Origin: Mytilisepta virgata | Taxonomy: Eukaryota > Mollusca > Bivalvia > Mytilida > Mytilidae | DNA: 64,000 nucleotides | Direction of reading: 5' to 3' | Assembly (NCBI GenBank): GCA_028015205.1 | Contig: CM051514.1 | Coordinates: 50,422,150 to 50,486,149 of the forward strand | Shown here: positions 44,401 to 49,263 of the stretch, piece after piece | Layout: the number at the start of each line of letters is the position of its first letter | Numbering within the stretch: position 1 is the first letter of the stretch | Translations under genes and position numbers: made by a program | The notes under the pieces: model-generated | What the model was told of the DNA's origin: nothing | Database searches by the model: none | The model's input: only the letters and a program-made list of their open reading frames with translations

Positions 44401-45724
44401 GCTTGACCTATCAGGATCTATTTTAGTCCTAAACCGTGCATGTAGAATTCTTGTACTAATTTTAGATACTTATCAGTTACTATCATGACATTTTAGACAT
44501 TTCTCAGCCAATCAGAGAACAGAAAAATATAGTCATGTAATAATAAGGGACAATCATGATTTCTTTAGGTCAGATAAAGAAGTAGAAAAGGAAGGAATTT
44601 AGAGATAAAAAAAATTAGATTGCACAATTTGGCCAAAAAAGAAATATTTAGAAATTTGTGAAGAAAAAATTAGTATTGAATTACCCTGGAATCAAAATGT
44701 ATTTTTTGAGATAACAATTACAGCTGAAATATAATCACATATGCTGGGGAAAAAAATTTAATGATATAAAATTCTGCATCTTTTTGAATCTCAAATGGTT
44801 GCTTGCTAGCTATCCCATTTATCTGTAACACTTACTTTGGCATTGCTGACAAACTAACATAATTTGTATGCTGGATCAAGGCAGTAGCCACTTCTCCATA
44901 CACGATAAGGTTAACTGGCATACAGCAACCCAAAGCTATGGCAAACAACGTTCCAAAAAATAATATAACAACATCTGCCTTATCTGCATATTTGAACTAA
45001 AAAAATAAAATAAAAATATAACAATTTACAAGACACATTTGTAAACAGAAAACATGAAACACAGAAACATGGACCATTTCCTTTCAATGATCTTGGTTCA
45101 GTATGGATTGATGATGACAAGGATACAGACTTATCTTCACCATGCAACACCATTCACATTCTTGTCATTTATACAATGTGTACACTATTTCTGAAGTTTG
45201 CTTATAATTACAAAGGTAATTTCCATGACTTTATATTTACTGATGTGACTTAATTATGATTCGGTTGTTTTAGTAGCTACTTATTTCCAATTATAGCAAC
45301 TGTCATATAAGCGGATTGTTCGGCATGCTGTAAATCTTTATTTAACCCACCATTTTCATATGAAAATGCCTGTACCAAGTTAGGAGTATGACTGTCCAGT
45401 TTCTTGGGTGTTTGTAGACCTCCCAGCTTTGCCATTTTGTTGGATTTTAAACAATATTTGTATGTAACATTCGGAACATTTTCATTTATGTTCTTGATAT
45501 CTTAACTCAACATTTTTTCTCCTTCCATTTAAGATATGATATAAATTGTAAACCCTTACCAATCCCAATGTACTCAGTTGTTTTGTCTTTATTTCTGGTT
45601 CAACTTTAACCTCTGGTTCAATCTGATTATTTCCCTTGAATGAATCTCCATTGAATTTTACACTCTGCTTGTCTTCACCATTGACATGAACGACTATATC
45701 TTGGTTGTTAGAAACAGACTTCAT
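5208..45724 (-). CDS. ABCB1: ABCB1-like multidrug transporter (P-glycoprotein), 25 coding exons
   Basis: Full-length ABC transporter of subfamily B, an ATP-driven plasma-membrane efflux pump for hydrophobic compounds (family knowledge). The exons (listed separately) join into 1,310 aa, close to the roughly 1,280 aa usual for P-glycoproteins. Order: acidic N-tail (aa 1-55), TMD1 with TM1-6 (about 60-375), NBD1 (about 400-650), linker (652-740), TMD2 with TM7-12 (about 742-1045), NBD2 (about 1070-1310). NBD1: A-loop Y423, Walker [10 protein letters not shown] 449-457, Q-loop Q497, LSGGQ 553-557, Walker B D577 with catalytic E578, H609. NBD2: Y1077, GTSGCGKST 1103-1111, Q1151, LSGGQ 1209-1213, D1233/E1234, H1265. 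N109-K-T and N112-V-T lie in the first extracellular loop, where P-gp is glycosylated. All introns are GT-AG and in frame. ABCB1 versus another full ABCB paralogue (ABCB4/ABCB11 type) cannot be settled without a tree. Confidence 0.95.
5475..5874 (+). mobile_element. TTAA-flanked MITE, copy 1 (intron 24)
   Basis: Starts TTAA ggatgatcgctggtc and ends gaccagtgagcatcc TTAA: inverted termini of about 15 bp flanked by TTAA at 5475-5478 and 5871-5874. About 400 bp, no coding capacity. Three more copies lie at 24992, 40354 and 50382. TTAA flanks suggest piggyBac-type mobilisation (inference). Confidence 0.75.
5990..6140. repeat. Imperfect inverted repeat in intron 24
   Basis: The left arm, around ttattaactcgagataattaaattttcatttt, pairs with aaaatgaaaatttaaattatcgagagtgg at about 6105-6133. 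A foldback of about 90 bp with no ORF, perhaps a small MITE. Confidence 0.45.
6505..6651 (-). CDS. ABCB1: ABCB1-like coding exon 24 (NBD2 signature and Walker B)
   Basis: Encodes aa 1197-1245: [15 protein letters not shown] with LSGGQ 1209-1213 and [11 protein letters not shown] with D1233/E1234. 49 codons, phase 0 both sides. Acceptor tttttag|gga, donor agg|gtatat. Confidence 0.95.
6776..7038 (+). mobile_element. tRNA-derived SINE, family 2, copy in intron 23
   Basis: Head gcctcagtggtgttgtggtag, B-box-like gggttctatcccc near 6827, body shared with the 2518-2874 copy, tail catccatccatcc. A target duplication (a/gagtgaaaaa) at about 6755-6764 and 7039-7048 flanks it. Antisense to the host gene. 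Confidence 0.8.
7605..7811 (-). CDS. ABCB1: ABCB1-like coding exon 23 (NBD2 Q-loop)
   Basis: Encodes aa 1128-1196: [17 protein letters not shown]-loop [11 protein letters not shown] (Q1151), [10 protein letters not shown] and the helical subdomain to IDNLPH. 69 codons, phase 0 both sides. Acceptor tttcag|att, donor cat|gtaagt. Confidence 0.95.
8640..10735 (-). repeat. 91-bp tandem array derived from the exon 22 splice-donor region
   Basis: About 22 units. Twenty are in exact 91-bp register: gggtcat occurs at 8936 through 10665, and 1,729 = 19 x 91. The oldest units (8640-8930) are degenerate and include a poly-C tract at about 8781-8806. On the minus strand each unit holds about 64-66 nt homologous to the end of exon 22 ([20 protein letters not shown]), the donor gtaagt, and about 25 nt of intron. 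The last unit is exon 22 itself. Units differ at a few sites (gaggg/gatgg, ataattg/atagctg) and form 273-bp trimers in part. Confidence 0.93.
10649..10846 (-). CDS. ABCB1: ABCB1-like coding exon 22 (NBD2 A-loop and Walker A)
   Basis: Encodes aa 1062-1127: A-loop FRYPARPDV (Y1077), Walker [10 protein letters not shown] (K1109), [13 protein letters not shown]. 66 codons, phase 0 both sides. Acceptor tttttag|gaa, donor gtg|gtaagt. The last about 64 nt and the donor form the repeat unit of the 91-bp array that fills the adjacent intron. Confidence 0.94.
11100..11256 (-). CDS. ABCB1: ABCB1-like coding exon 21 (TM12, NBD2 connector)
   Basis: Encodes aa 1009-1061: TM12 ([19 protein letters not shown]), then [21 protein letters not shown], the connector before NBD2. 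Acceptor tttacag|a, donor cct|gtaagt. Confidence 0.93.
11819..11959 (-). CDS. ABCB1: ABCB1-like coding exon 20 (TM11)
   Basis: Encodes aa 962-1009: [19 protein letters not shown]11 ([17 protein letters not shown]) and [10 protein letters not shown]. Acceptor gttccag|g, donor ttcag|gtacaa. The acceptor and the first 60 nt of this exon are repeated upstream with a 74-bp period, with AG-ended copies starting at 12033, 12107 and 12710. Only the 11959 acceptor keeps the frame. Confidence 0.92.
11960..12120 (-). repeat. 74-bp tandem duplications of the exon 20 acceptor and exon start
   Basis: Minus-strand units tttgttycag|gtcagccaagaag... repeat at exactly 74 bp (pseudo-exon starts 11959 real, 12033, 12107). 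Each has a pyrimidine tract, AG and the first 60 nt of exon 20. A fourth, more diverged unit lies at 12661-12715, beyond a MITE. Splicing to the 12033 acceptor would reach TAG within one further unit. Confidence 0.9.
12131..12663 (+). mobile_element. Foldback MITE inserted within the exon 20 duplication array
   Basis: Terminal inverted repeats taatactatgttcacactat (12131 onward) and tatagtgtgaacggggtatta (12643-12663), about 21 bp with three mismatches. Subterminal cctggattaatta blocks occur in both orientations. 533 bp, non-coding. It splits the 74-bp array, so it is younger than the duplication. Confidence 0.75.
12661..12715 (-). repeat. Fourth, diverged copy of the exon 20 start
   Basis: gatattccatacac...ctagctgacctg matches the array unit with several substitutions. 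It keeps an AG acceptor at 12711-12712. Confidence 0.75.
13488..13701 (-). mobile_element. tRNA-derived SINE, family 1 (intron 19)
   Basis: On the minus strand it starts ggggcctcgtggccgagtgg at 13701, with a degraded B box, the ggccgctgcgat block and an aaacaaac tail near 13488. It is diverged from the other three copies. Its head lies about 30 nt inside the intron from the exon 19 donor, in the same orientation as the host gene. Confidence 0.75.
13732..13832 (-). CDS. ABCB1: ABCB1-like coding exon 19 (ICL4)
   Basis: Encodes aa 929-962: [19 protein letters not shown], equal to the EAIENFRTVVSLTQE block of P-gp. It ends with two bases of a split Lys codon. Acceptor ttatag|att, donor tataa|gtaagt. 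A minus-strand SINE head lies about 30 nt into the intron. Confidence 0.93.
14588..14791 (-). CDS. ABCB1: ABCB1-like coding exon 18 (TM9-TM10)
   Basis: Encodes aa 861-928: [15 protein letters not shown]9, the turn [13 protein letters not shown]10, then [15 protein letters not shown]. 68 codons, phase 0 both sides. Acceptor tttcag|gct, donor cga|gtaagg. Confidence 0.94.
15479..15562 (-). CDS. ABCB1: ABCB1-like coding exon 17 (ICL3 coupling helix)
   Basis: Encodes aa 833-860 with [19 protein letters not shown], the WFDDPKNTTGALTTRL-type coupling motif of full ABCBs. 28 codons; acceptor ttacag|gat. The donor lies in a G-run (ggg|gtaag), and phase fixes the cut at 15478/15479. Confidence 0.92.
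16480..16680. repeat. Cluster of aagatatctt palindromes and inverted repeats (intron 16)
   Basis: At least six copies of (a)agatatct(t) within 200 bp. aacaagatatcttataaactt (about 16480) pairs with the inverse at 16510-16530, and further half-copies follow at 16550, 16585, 16607 and 16670. No coding potential. Probably a foldback MITE cluster. Confidence 0.6.
17411..17488 (-). CDS. ABCB1: ABCB1-like coding exon 16 (ICL3 start)
   Basis: Encodes aa 807-832 ([20 protein letters not shown] and on to WQ), corresponding to the AGEILTKRLRYMVF segment of vertebrate P-gp. 26 codons, phase 0 both sides. Acceptor tttgtag|agt, donor cag|gtaaat. Confidence 0.91.
17905..18006 (-). CDS. ABCB1: ABCB1-like coding exon 15 (TM8)
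   Basis: Encodes aa 773-806: extracellular [14 protein letters not shown], then TM8 ([20 protein letters not shown]). 34 codons, phase 0 both sides. Acceptor tttcag|gta, donor att|gtaagt. Confidence 0.91.
18260..18645 (-). repeat. Direct duplication, about 187 bp, two copies (intron 14)
   Basis: The block gcttctgttcaagtttggt...cctctggatactatcttt...catgaacaa is repeated at about 18262-18450 and 18451-18640 with scattered differences. Non-coding. Confidence 0.75.
18785..19465 (-). repeat. 28-bp minisatellite next to the exon 14 donor
   Basis: About 24 units of gatgatggacagatgactgacacaaact, with shorter variants. 28 is not a multiple of 3 and the unit has no minus-strand stop, so it is open in all three minus frames and yields false ORFs of 186-231 aa. 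It starts about 35 nt downstream of the exon 14 5' splice site. Confidence 0.93.
19499..19654 (-). CDS. ABCB1: ABCB1-like coding exon 14 (linker end, TM7)
   Basis: Encodes aa 721-772: acidic [11 protein letters not shown], amphipathic [11 protein letters not shown], then TM7 with the conserved [14 protein letters not shown]. 52 codons, phase 0 both sides. Acceptor tattag|gac, donor aag|gtaggt. A 28-bp minisatellite begins about 35-50 nt downstream of the donor. Confidence 0.94.
19790..20050 (-). mobile_element. SINE family 2, 5' truncated copy (intron 13)
   Basis: Shares ttaatgtccagtg, tttactagagcaacaa, ttttaatgtgctagctcatgag and gtggagaagcagca with the body of the 2518-2874 SINE, same orientation. 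The tRNA head is missing and it is highly diverged. Confidence 0.7.
20329..20507 (-). CDS. ABCB1: ABCB1-like coding exon 13 (linker)
   Basis: Encodes aa 661-720 of the cytosolic linker between the two halves: acidic start ([15 protein letters not shown]), then a basic Ser/Thr-rich stretch around [12 protein letters not shown] that resembles a PKA/PKC target site, as known for P-gp linkers (inference). Acceptor gttgcag|tt, donor aag|gtaatg. Confidence 0.87.
21857..22902 (+). mobile_element. Tandem-core element F (147-bp units, GCC microsatellite, 3' hairpin), intron 12
   Basis: Starts gtctcgcctgtcg. Core of four near-identical 147-bp units (actataacc at 21935, 22081, 22228, 22375) and a fifth diverged one to about 22740. 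Then (GCC)n at 22827-22850 and a terminal hairpin gtcgagctttc...gcaggctcgac (22866-22901). Each unit carries aatgaggtcaaggtcag. No ORF. Confidence 0.65.
22905..24990. other. Intron 12 interior, no gene seen
   Basis: AT-rich, with a (TA)n tract at about 24415-24440 and a local direct repeat (gaacatacatgtgttacctt / gaacatatatgtgttacctt near 23284 and 23404). No splice-flanked ORF or RNA gene recognised. Confidence 0.5.
24992..25370 (+). mobile_element. TTAA-flanked MITE, copy 2 (intron 12)
   Basis: TTAA ggatgatcgctggtc at 24992 and gaccagcgagcatcc TTAA ending 25370. The whole body is collinear with the other three copies, with a small internal deletion near the 3' end. Confidence 0.78.
26092..26119 (-). 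CDS. ABCB1: ABCB1-like coding exon 12 (28-nt microexon, linker)
   Basis: Encodes aa 652-660 (TQQHDEANE) plus one base. Acceptor tttttcag|aca and donor gaag|gtaaa are both good, and the frame joins cleanly to exons 11 and 13. Because it is 28 nt, skipping it shifts the frame and gives a stop five codons into exon 13. It is flanked by introns of about 3.2 and 5.6 kb. Confidence 0.82.
26340..27566 (+). mobile_element. Tandem-core element G (146-bp units, GACGCC microsatellite, 3' hairpin), intron 11
   Basis: 5' agctcacctc (26340-26349) is the exact inverse of 3' gaggtgagct (27557-27566). Core of about seven units of about 146 bp (aaccattcttctgtaagtgg at 26711, 26856, 27002, 27148, 27293, 27440). 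Then (GACGCC)n from about 27465 to 27522 and the hairpin ctcactttcgtgag. The 125-aa minus ORF here is a product of the repeat. Confidence 0.7.
27567..27870 (+). mobile_element. 3' end of a further hairpin-ended element
   Basis: Contains gtgacggacggacagacgc near 27750, a tggcggggtacta block, and a terminal hairpin gtctcgtcttcagcg...ataggcgagac (27829-27861). aggcgagac is the inverse of the gtctcgcct that opens element F, so this belongs to the F-type subfamily. Confidence 0.5.
28430..29285 (+). repeat. 45-bp minisatellite next to the exon 11 donor
   Basis: About 18-19 units of 45 bp built on cctactgagggagaacag and ccttctcctatactaaagaa. 45 is a multiple of 3, so long open frames appear on both strands (88 aa plus: [15 protein letters not shown] repeats; 153 aa minus). 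There is no start context or splice logic; treated as a minisatellite. Units degrade toward 29280, ending about 20 nt from the exon 11 5' splice site. Confidence 0.9.
29304..29465 (-). CDS. ABCB1: ABCB1-like coding exon 11 (NBD1 H-loop)
   Basis: Encodes aa 598-651, [19 protein letters not shown] with switch His H609, closing NBD1 at LVMLQ. Phase 0 both sides. Acceptor ctacag|gcc, donor cag|gtaatac. A 45-bp minisatellite begins within about 20-25 nt downstream of this donor. Confidence 0.95.
29892..30062 (-). CDS. ABCB1: ABCB1-like coding exon 10 (NBD1 signature and Walker B)
   Basis: Encodes aa 541-597: [19 protein letters not shown] contains the ABC signature LSGGQ (553-557); [13 protein letters not shown] holds Walker B D577 and catalytic E578. 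57 codons, phase 0 both sides. Acceptor attcag|ggt, donor aag|gtaaac. Confidence 0.96.
30345..30525 (+). repeat. Tandem duplication, about 85 bp, 2+ copies (intron 9)
   Basis: actggtaaacagta...gccatcttgatctt.attctgtgtca.tgttaatatctta is repeated at about 30370 and 30440, with a third partial copy. Non-coding. Confidence 0.65.
30691..30894 (-). CDS. ABCB1: ABCB1-like coding exon 9 (NBD1 Q-loop)
   Basis: Encodes aa 473-540: [20 protein letters not shown]-loop [10 protein letters not shown] (Q497), [10 protein letters not shown] and the helical subdomain ending FIKQLPE. 68 codons, phase 0 both sides. Acceptor tttcag|gtt, donor gag|gtaatg. Confidence 0.95.
31721..32050 (+). CDS. Small acidic ORF with one C2H2-like zinc finger, nested in intron 8
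   Basis: Open frame of 109 aa on the strand opposite the transporter. It begins [20 protein letters not shown] (acidic) with a basic patch PPPKKAKK. Then [20 protein letters not shown] and KKH give C-x2-C-x11-H-x4-H, close to a C2H2 finger. The N-terminal codon is TTG where ATG would be expected, and the first in-frame ATG is at 31844, just before the finger. aagc|gtaagt at 31935 is a strong plus-strand donor, so this may be one exon of a longer gene, or a broken gene or TE fragment. Function unknown. Confidence 0.35.
   Translation: MSWDDSDLNLDILLGEFPVSDIDSDSENPPPKKAKKDITKYMYKCPECDSYSSLSGFRGHLRKKHSLSYIKRKSIQRSYNTKSSARSTRRFASLVKGLKLRPWGKYIYV
32761..33690 (+). repeat. Five tandem units of about 194 bp (intron 8)
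   Basis: agccctcct recurs at 32791, 32984, 33180, 33374 and 33569. Units are >90% alike by eye and contain tactgtcacaatatacatt and gggttatagggggtca. No ORF. Length differences come from the poly-A runs. Confidence 0.9.
33863..34015 (-). promoter_or_regulatory. Promoter-like segment with a possible untranslated exon (intron 8)
   Basis: Locally GC- and CpG-rich DNA in an AT-rich intron. It has an ETS-like site (atttccgg / ccggaaat, about 33970), a YY1-like cgccattttg, and on the minus strand a good donor aatag|gtaagtt at about 33862. This looks like a TATA-less promoter plus a short non-coding first exon. On the plus strand the same bases hold a 33-codon ORF (ATG at 33952). Either reading is inference. 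Confidence 0.3.
34645..34770 (-). CDS. ABCB1: ABCB1-like coding exon 8 (NBD1 Walker A)
   Basis: Encodes aa 431-472, [12 protein letters not shown] then Walker [10 protein letters not shown] (K455 contacts ATP phosphates) and [12 protein letters not shown]. Exactly 42 codons, phase 0 on both sides, donor gag|gtatat. Confidence 0.95.
35426..35697 (+). mobile_element. tRNA-derived SINE, family 1 (intron 7), at the exon 7 donor
   Basis: Starts ggggcctcggtggccgagtgg (A box) and has ggttgcgagttcgaatctta (B box) near 35503, ending (AAAC)n. The target duplication taaata lies at 35420-35425 and 35692-35697. The exon 7 donor GT is at 35705-35704, so only six intronic bases separate the donor from the element. 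Antisense to the transporter. Confidence 0.85.
35706..35930 (-). CDS. ABCB1: ABCB1-like coding exon 7 (TM6, start of NBD1)
   Basis: Encodes aa 356-430: TM6 ([17 protein letters not shown]), then [18 protein letters not shown], the TMD-NBD connector found in all full ABCBs, and the A-loop [10 protein letters not shown] with adenine-stacking Y423. The donor cct|gtaag lies only about 6-8 nt from the tail of an intronic SINE. Confidence 0.94.
36151..36384 (+). mobile_element. MITE with about 33-bp inverted termini, copy 2 (intron 6)
   Basis: Left arm aggccaaaaaaatatatgtg tgtttaaggttac is mirrored by gtaaccttaaacagacatat attttgttttggcct at the right end. 234 bp, non-coding. The body is shared in inverse with 185-410. 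Confidence 0.75.
37635..37860. repeat. Hairpin plus 42-bp direct duplication (intron 6)
   Basis: aaggctgtatgagccctagg pairs with gctaatacagcctt (about 37661-37696). Then attgccagtccgtattggaa ... ccctatattcac occurs twice with a 42-bp period. Small foldback element, non-coding. Confidence 0.55.
37949..38126 (-). CDS. ABCB1: ABCB1-like coding exon 6 (TM5)
   Basis: Encodes aa 296-355: [18 protein letters not shown]5 ([21 protein letters not shown]) and a short extracellular loop [14 protein letters not shown] leading to TM6. Acceptor tttttag|a, donor aca|gtatgt. Phase 0 at the 3' end. Confidence 0.93.
38664..38922 (+). mobile_element. tRNA-derived SINE, family 1 (intron 5)
   Basis: ggggcctcggtggcagagtgg head, B box ggttgtgagttcaaatctga, tail (AAAC)n. 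A perfect 12-bp target duplication caagaatttcaa is at 38652-38663 and 38923-38934. The B box carries two changes from the consensus. Confidence 0.9.
39071..39195 (-). CDS. ABCB1: ABCB1-like coding exon 5 (ICL2)
   Basis: Encodes aa 255-296 with [18 protein letters not shown] and MAFNGQKRE, the near-invariant ICL2 segment that docks on the opposite NBD. Acceptor tcctcag|ttt, donor gaaag|gttggt; a split Arg codon continues in exon 6. Confidence 0.94.
40030..40201 (-). CDS. ABCB1: ABCB1-like coding exon 4 (TM3-TM4)
   Basis: Encodes aa 197-254. [11 protein letters not shown] matches the conserved (G)IGDK motif before TM3; TM3 and TM4 are joined by SGWKLALV, as in P-gp (RGWKLTLV). Acceptor cattatag|a, donor acgagg|gtaggt, phase 0 at the 3' end. 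Confidence 0.93.
40354..40753 (-). mobile_element. TTAA-flanked MITE, copy 3 (intron 3)
   Basis: Inverse orientation of the other copies: TTAA ggacgctcgctggtc at 40354 and gaccaccgatcatcc TTAA ending 40753. About 400 bp, same body. Confidence 0.78.
41318..41545 (+). repeat. Dispersed repeat R (copy in intron 3)
   Basis: The block cctctagcctttgttagtct ... gtccatttcgctgat ... gttgtctctttgacacattc ... tttccattcttgatt matches 59195-59450 (same strand) and 60785-60950 (inverted). The minus-strand ORF within it is short. Probably a fragment of a larger mobile element; class not determined. Confidence 0.6.
41887..42150 (-). CDS. ABCB1: ABCB1-like coding exon 3 (ECL1, TM2, ICL1)
   Basis: Encodes aa 109-197: sequons NKT and NVT in extracellular loop 1, TM2 ([19 protein letters not shown]), then the intracellular loop [19 protein letters not shown] and [11 protein letters not shown]. 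The IGWFD and GQLATR blocks are hallmarks of the ABCB coupling helix region. Acceptor ttctttcag|taag, donor tcaga|gtaagt. Confidence 0.93.
42240..43790. other. Intron 2 interior, no gene seen
   Basis: AT-rich with short ORFs only, none flanked by convincing splice sites or matching a family I know. Confidence 0.5.
43795..44135 (+). repeat. Dispersed repeat shared with 21090-21260
   Basis: tatcatatacttagtattaa ... agctgtattttctaccgtg ... ctcgggatgatacggcgtgt gatacggatttt ... tattctctatatat is present in shorter, diverged form at about 21098-21250. Non-coding; function and class unknown. Confidence 0.55.
44191..44317. mobile_element. Foldback element with perfect 25-bp inverted termini (intron 2)
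   Basis: tttgtaataggtcgctatca ggatt (44191-44215) is the exact inverse of 44293-44317. The 77-bp loop contains a second, weaker inverted pair (tgtaatattcacc / gtgaatatacatt). The homology with 61385-61735 extends about 230 bp further right, so this hairpin is one end of a larger dispersed repeat (about 44160-44550). Confidence 0.75.
44836..44996 (-). CDS. ABCB1: ABCB1-like coding exon 2 (TM1)
   Basis: Encodes aa 56-109, starting FKYADKADV and running through TM1 ([15 protein letters not shown]) to the start of extracellular loop 1. It aligns by eye with the FRYATWLDKL...GTLAAIIHG region of vertebrate P-gp. Acceptor ttag|ttc, donor aaa|gtaagtg; the exon leaves two bases of a split Asn codon. 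Confidence 0.92.
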
Positions 45725-45749
45725 TTTCTAAGTTATCTCCCTTTTTAAG
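45560..45749 (-). CDS. ABCB1: ABCB1-like coding exon 1 (5' UTR tail and N-terminus)
   Basis: Acceptor tttacag ends at 45750, then 25 nt of 5' UTR (45749-45725) and the ATG at 45724-45722. It encodes aa 1-55, a hydrophilic cytosolic tail rich in Asn, Glu and Lys, ending LSTLGL. Donor g|gtaaggg at 45559. Phase 0. The in-frame ATG is the only Met before TM1. The acceptor shows that an upstream non-coding exon exists. Confidence 0.88.
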
Positions 45750-47340
45750 CTGTAAATAAAAATACTTTCAACACAAATTGCAGTGTTCTCCCCAGGATTA
45801 TTTACCACTTTAATACACTTTCTTACCACTGTGCTATTAATTTGAACCAATGTATATATTTTTTTACTTTTGATGCCATGATCTGTTCCCTTTCTTCTTT
45901 GTTTACATCAAAAAAAACCCCAGAATAATCAAAATTCAGTAAAATTCTACACAACAATTTATTATTACTCATAAATCATCAGAAATATTATTCAAATTTT
46001 TATATATCTGTTCAAATTTTTCCCAATAAAAGGAGAAGTCATATATATCAATGGTTGATTGATTGATTATTGTTTACACCGTGTGGGCGACATTTAAGCC
46101 ATATCACGGCGAGAACTAATTAATATATATCAATGAACATTGACAAATTTTTAAAAATGCCATTTTCTCTTTTTAATTGAACAATTCATTATAAAACTCA
46201 CAAAAATGTCTGTGGCTTTAAGATAATAAAGCCTTTAAATTTATTTATAAGTTCAACTTTATATATTACATATTTCAGTCAACTCTCATTTAACAATAAC
46301 AGACAAGTCAACACTTTTATAAAACCTGTACCTATTTTCAGAATGAGACTCTATATAATAATCAAAAATGAAAATAACAGTCTAATTTCTTCCAAAAATT
46401 AGACTCCTGTCTAAAAATCAAATGGTTGTTCCCTTACAAAGAACAAACAACAGGATTATACTTGAATTTATTTGAAATAAATTTAGGATATAAATGTATT
46501 TCAAAGGATTTGAATGTGTTTAACAGAATAGAGAATAATGCCTAAATATTACAAAGACGAGAGTAAAGATGTTATAAAATATTTAAAAATAATTTTAAAA
46601 TAGATAATGAATTTGGATAAAAATACCCAAAAAAACCCCCAAAAATAGGTAGACTATGGAAACTTTGCTGTAACAAACTTAAACAGAAAATCATCATGAC
46701 ATCACAAAATAACTTTTAAAAGATGTTATTTGTACTTAATACCATACTAGAATTATGTTTGAGCATTTCTTATACGTCAAATTTTGAATTTTGATCTAAA
46801 CAAGCTTATCTTAATACAATTTTTTAGAAACAGCAATTTTTAGAAAACATAAAAAGGATTGGCACCCCGTCCCTTCCCCCTACGATAAAGTATACATGTA
46901 TATACAAACATATCATCATTATTCAGATCCTTGTATAACATTCCACCTATTGACTGTTTTAAAATATCCTTTACAATAATGGATTTTTAAAATGTTATTC
47001 ATGACCTAATTCCTATAAAAAGATAAAAAAGAACTATTACAAAGGTTCACCTGATTTTCCTATACTTAAAGACCTCAAAGAAAATTTGTACATAAATTAT
47101 GTAATAAAATTGCTAAAAAAAGAAGTACATTTAAATTCGTTTTTAATGTCTTCATAGGCTGTTAAATGTTTCAACATGAAAATAAAGGGAAAAAGTCAAG
47201 CGATGGATTTATATTTCAGTTTACAATAAAATCACTTTTTCTGTTGTGAAAGTTAGCAAGTGTAATCAGTATTATGGCATTTAGTCCCGAAAAAACATCT
47301 TTTGATAAAACATGAGAAATTAAAAACTAAAATTAAAAAC
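45750..47340. other. Upstream of coding exon 1: 5' intron or flank, no gene seen
   Basis: Must begin as an intron, since an acceptor lies at 45750-45751. The non-coding first exon was not found. A gattgattgattattgttta fragment with the 3' end of a SINE-like tail lies at about 46060-46120. Confidence 0.5.
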
Positions 47341-47362
47341 CAATTGTTCAGAAAACAATTGA

Positions 47363-49263
47363 AGGTCTTTCCACCTCAATTGCAGATTTGTTGATAAAAA
47401 AAATGAGGTTTAAAATGTAATTGTTGGTTTAAGAGCATAGCTAAACTTTCAGTGATTTCAAAGATATATGGTTCTATGTACTGAAATAAGGGAGGTATTA
47501 TGCTACTTCCCGTATTACAAATATCACTTCTGGTTTGATACGATAGGTAATTTCACAATTTTTAAAAAAATATATGGACTGCTAGTTTGAATAACTAAGA
47601 AAAATGTTTATTTCTGGTTAACTAAATGTTTGTGATGAATTATACTGTTTTGCACTATAAACATCAAAAACGGCATTAATGTGACCTTATAAATTGACAA
47701 TTCTAGACGTTTTCATGGGTTGTAACATTGTCACATTAATTAATATTCCAATATATCCAAAACGTCTAAAAACGTCTACAGAAATAATGGCGTTGCCAGA
47801 AATGACGTCAGCAAAAGTAGTGCCTGAATTTCACGCTTTCAATAGCTTTAATTGCTTTAAAAATCTGAAAAAAACTTATAAAGTGTGAAAAAATGCAAAA
47901 TACGTAATATAGGTCATGACCTTGACCTTTGACCTTGTGACCTTTTTCTAGGTCATTGGTCATTGAGGTCATTTTAGAAGACCCCATGCCATTATTATGT
48001 ACCATTGTCAAGTTATAAACGAAAAACCTTAAGTTTGAACGTTCTAGGCGCAATTACTCTCAAAAGATGACGTCTTACAACTTGAACTCAAATGTAACAA
48101 AGTTGCGCATCAAAGTCCTAAACATTTCCACCATTACATTTCCTTGGCTATCCACAACCATTTCAGAGGAGTAGTGATAACAAGCAAATGTGAAATAATA
48201 GAACTTGACCTTGACCTTTGACCTTGATGCCAATTTGAAGGTTATCAATCCCTGATGTTAAAACAAAAGACCCCATGCCTTTATCATGTACCATTGTTGA
48301 GAAATAAACGAAAAACAAAAATTTAAACGTTCTAGGGGCAATTACGCCTATAAAATGACGTCATACAACTTTTTCTTAATGTAACAAAGCTAGGTCTCAA
48401 CGTCCTGAACATTTTCTCCATTACATTTTATCAGCTATCTTTTACCGTTTCAGAGGAGAAGCGATAACAAGCAAAAGTCAAAATTTAGAACTTGACCTTG
48501 ACCTTTGACCTTGATGCCAATTTGAAGGTTATCAATCCTTGATGTCAAAACAAAAGACCCCATGCCTTTATCATGTACCATTGTTGAGAAATAAACGAAA
48601 AACCGCGAATTTAAACGTTCTAACGGCAATTACGCCTATAAAATGACGTCATACAACTTTTATGCAATGTAACAAAGCTAGGTCTCAACGTCCTTAACAT
48701 TTTCTCCATTACATTTTATCAGCTATCTTTTACCGTTTCAGAGGAGAAGCGATAACAAGCAAAAGTCAAAATTTAGAACTTGACCTTGCCCTTTGACCTT
48801 GACCTCATTTTACTTGTTAGGGGTCATGGACCCTAAATACAAAGTTTCATGTTGATATCTCAACTCTAAATAACAATTTGTATGATACACCAAAAGTGAA
48901 AGTCGTTTGAAGGGAAATAACTCCTATGAAATGTCGTCAGATCCTTTCCAACCAAATGGAACAAAGTTGCGCACAGATACACTGAAGACATTGCAAAAGA
49001 TTTTAGGTCGATATCTTTTACGGTTACAGAGAAATAAAGATAACAAGAAAAGGAGGACGCGGGGAGATAACTCCTATAAAAAAAAGTGTTCGGTTACACA
49101 GGGTCAATGGTGAAATCGCAATCACTGTACGATATCATGGGCCAAAAATCCTTTCGATATGTCAAGTAACAAAAAAACATCCTAGACGGCAGAAGAAAAA
49201 AAAAAAAAAAAAAAATAATCAGAACAAAAGCAAAAGGTCTTTCCACGGAAAGTGGAAAGACCT
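47363..49263 (+). mobile_element. Tandem-core element I (288-bp units, 3' hairpin)
   Basis: 5' aggtctttccac (47363-47374) is the exact inverse of 3' gtggaaagacct (49252-49263), which is one arm of a terminal hairpin aggtctttccac-ggaaa-gtggaaagacct. Core of about four 288-bp units (cttgaccttgacctttgacc at 48203 and 48491; related at about 47918 and 48779). Each unit carries clustered TGACCT half-sites and gacgtcat. A poly-A tract lies at about 49196-49215. No ORF. Confidence 0.7.

Noticed and set aside
48907..49113. 68-aa plus ORF
   Set aside because: Lies in the last core unit of element I; the equivalent frames in sister units are closed.
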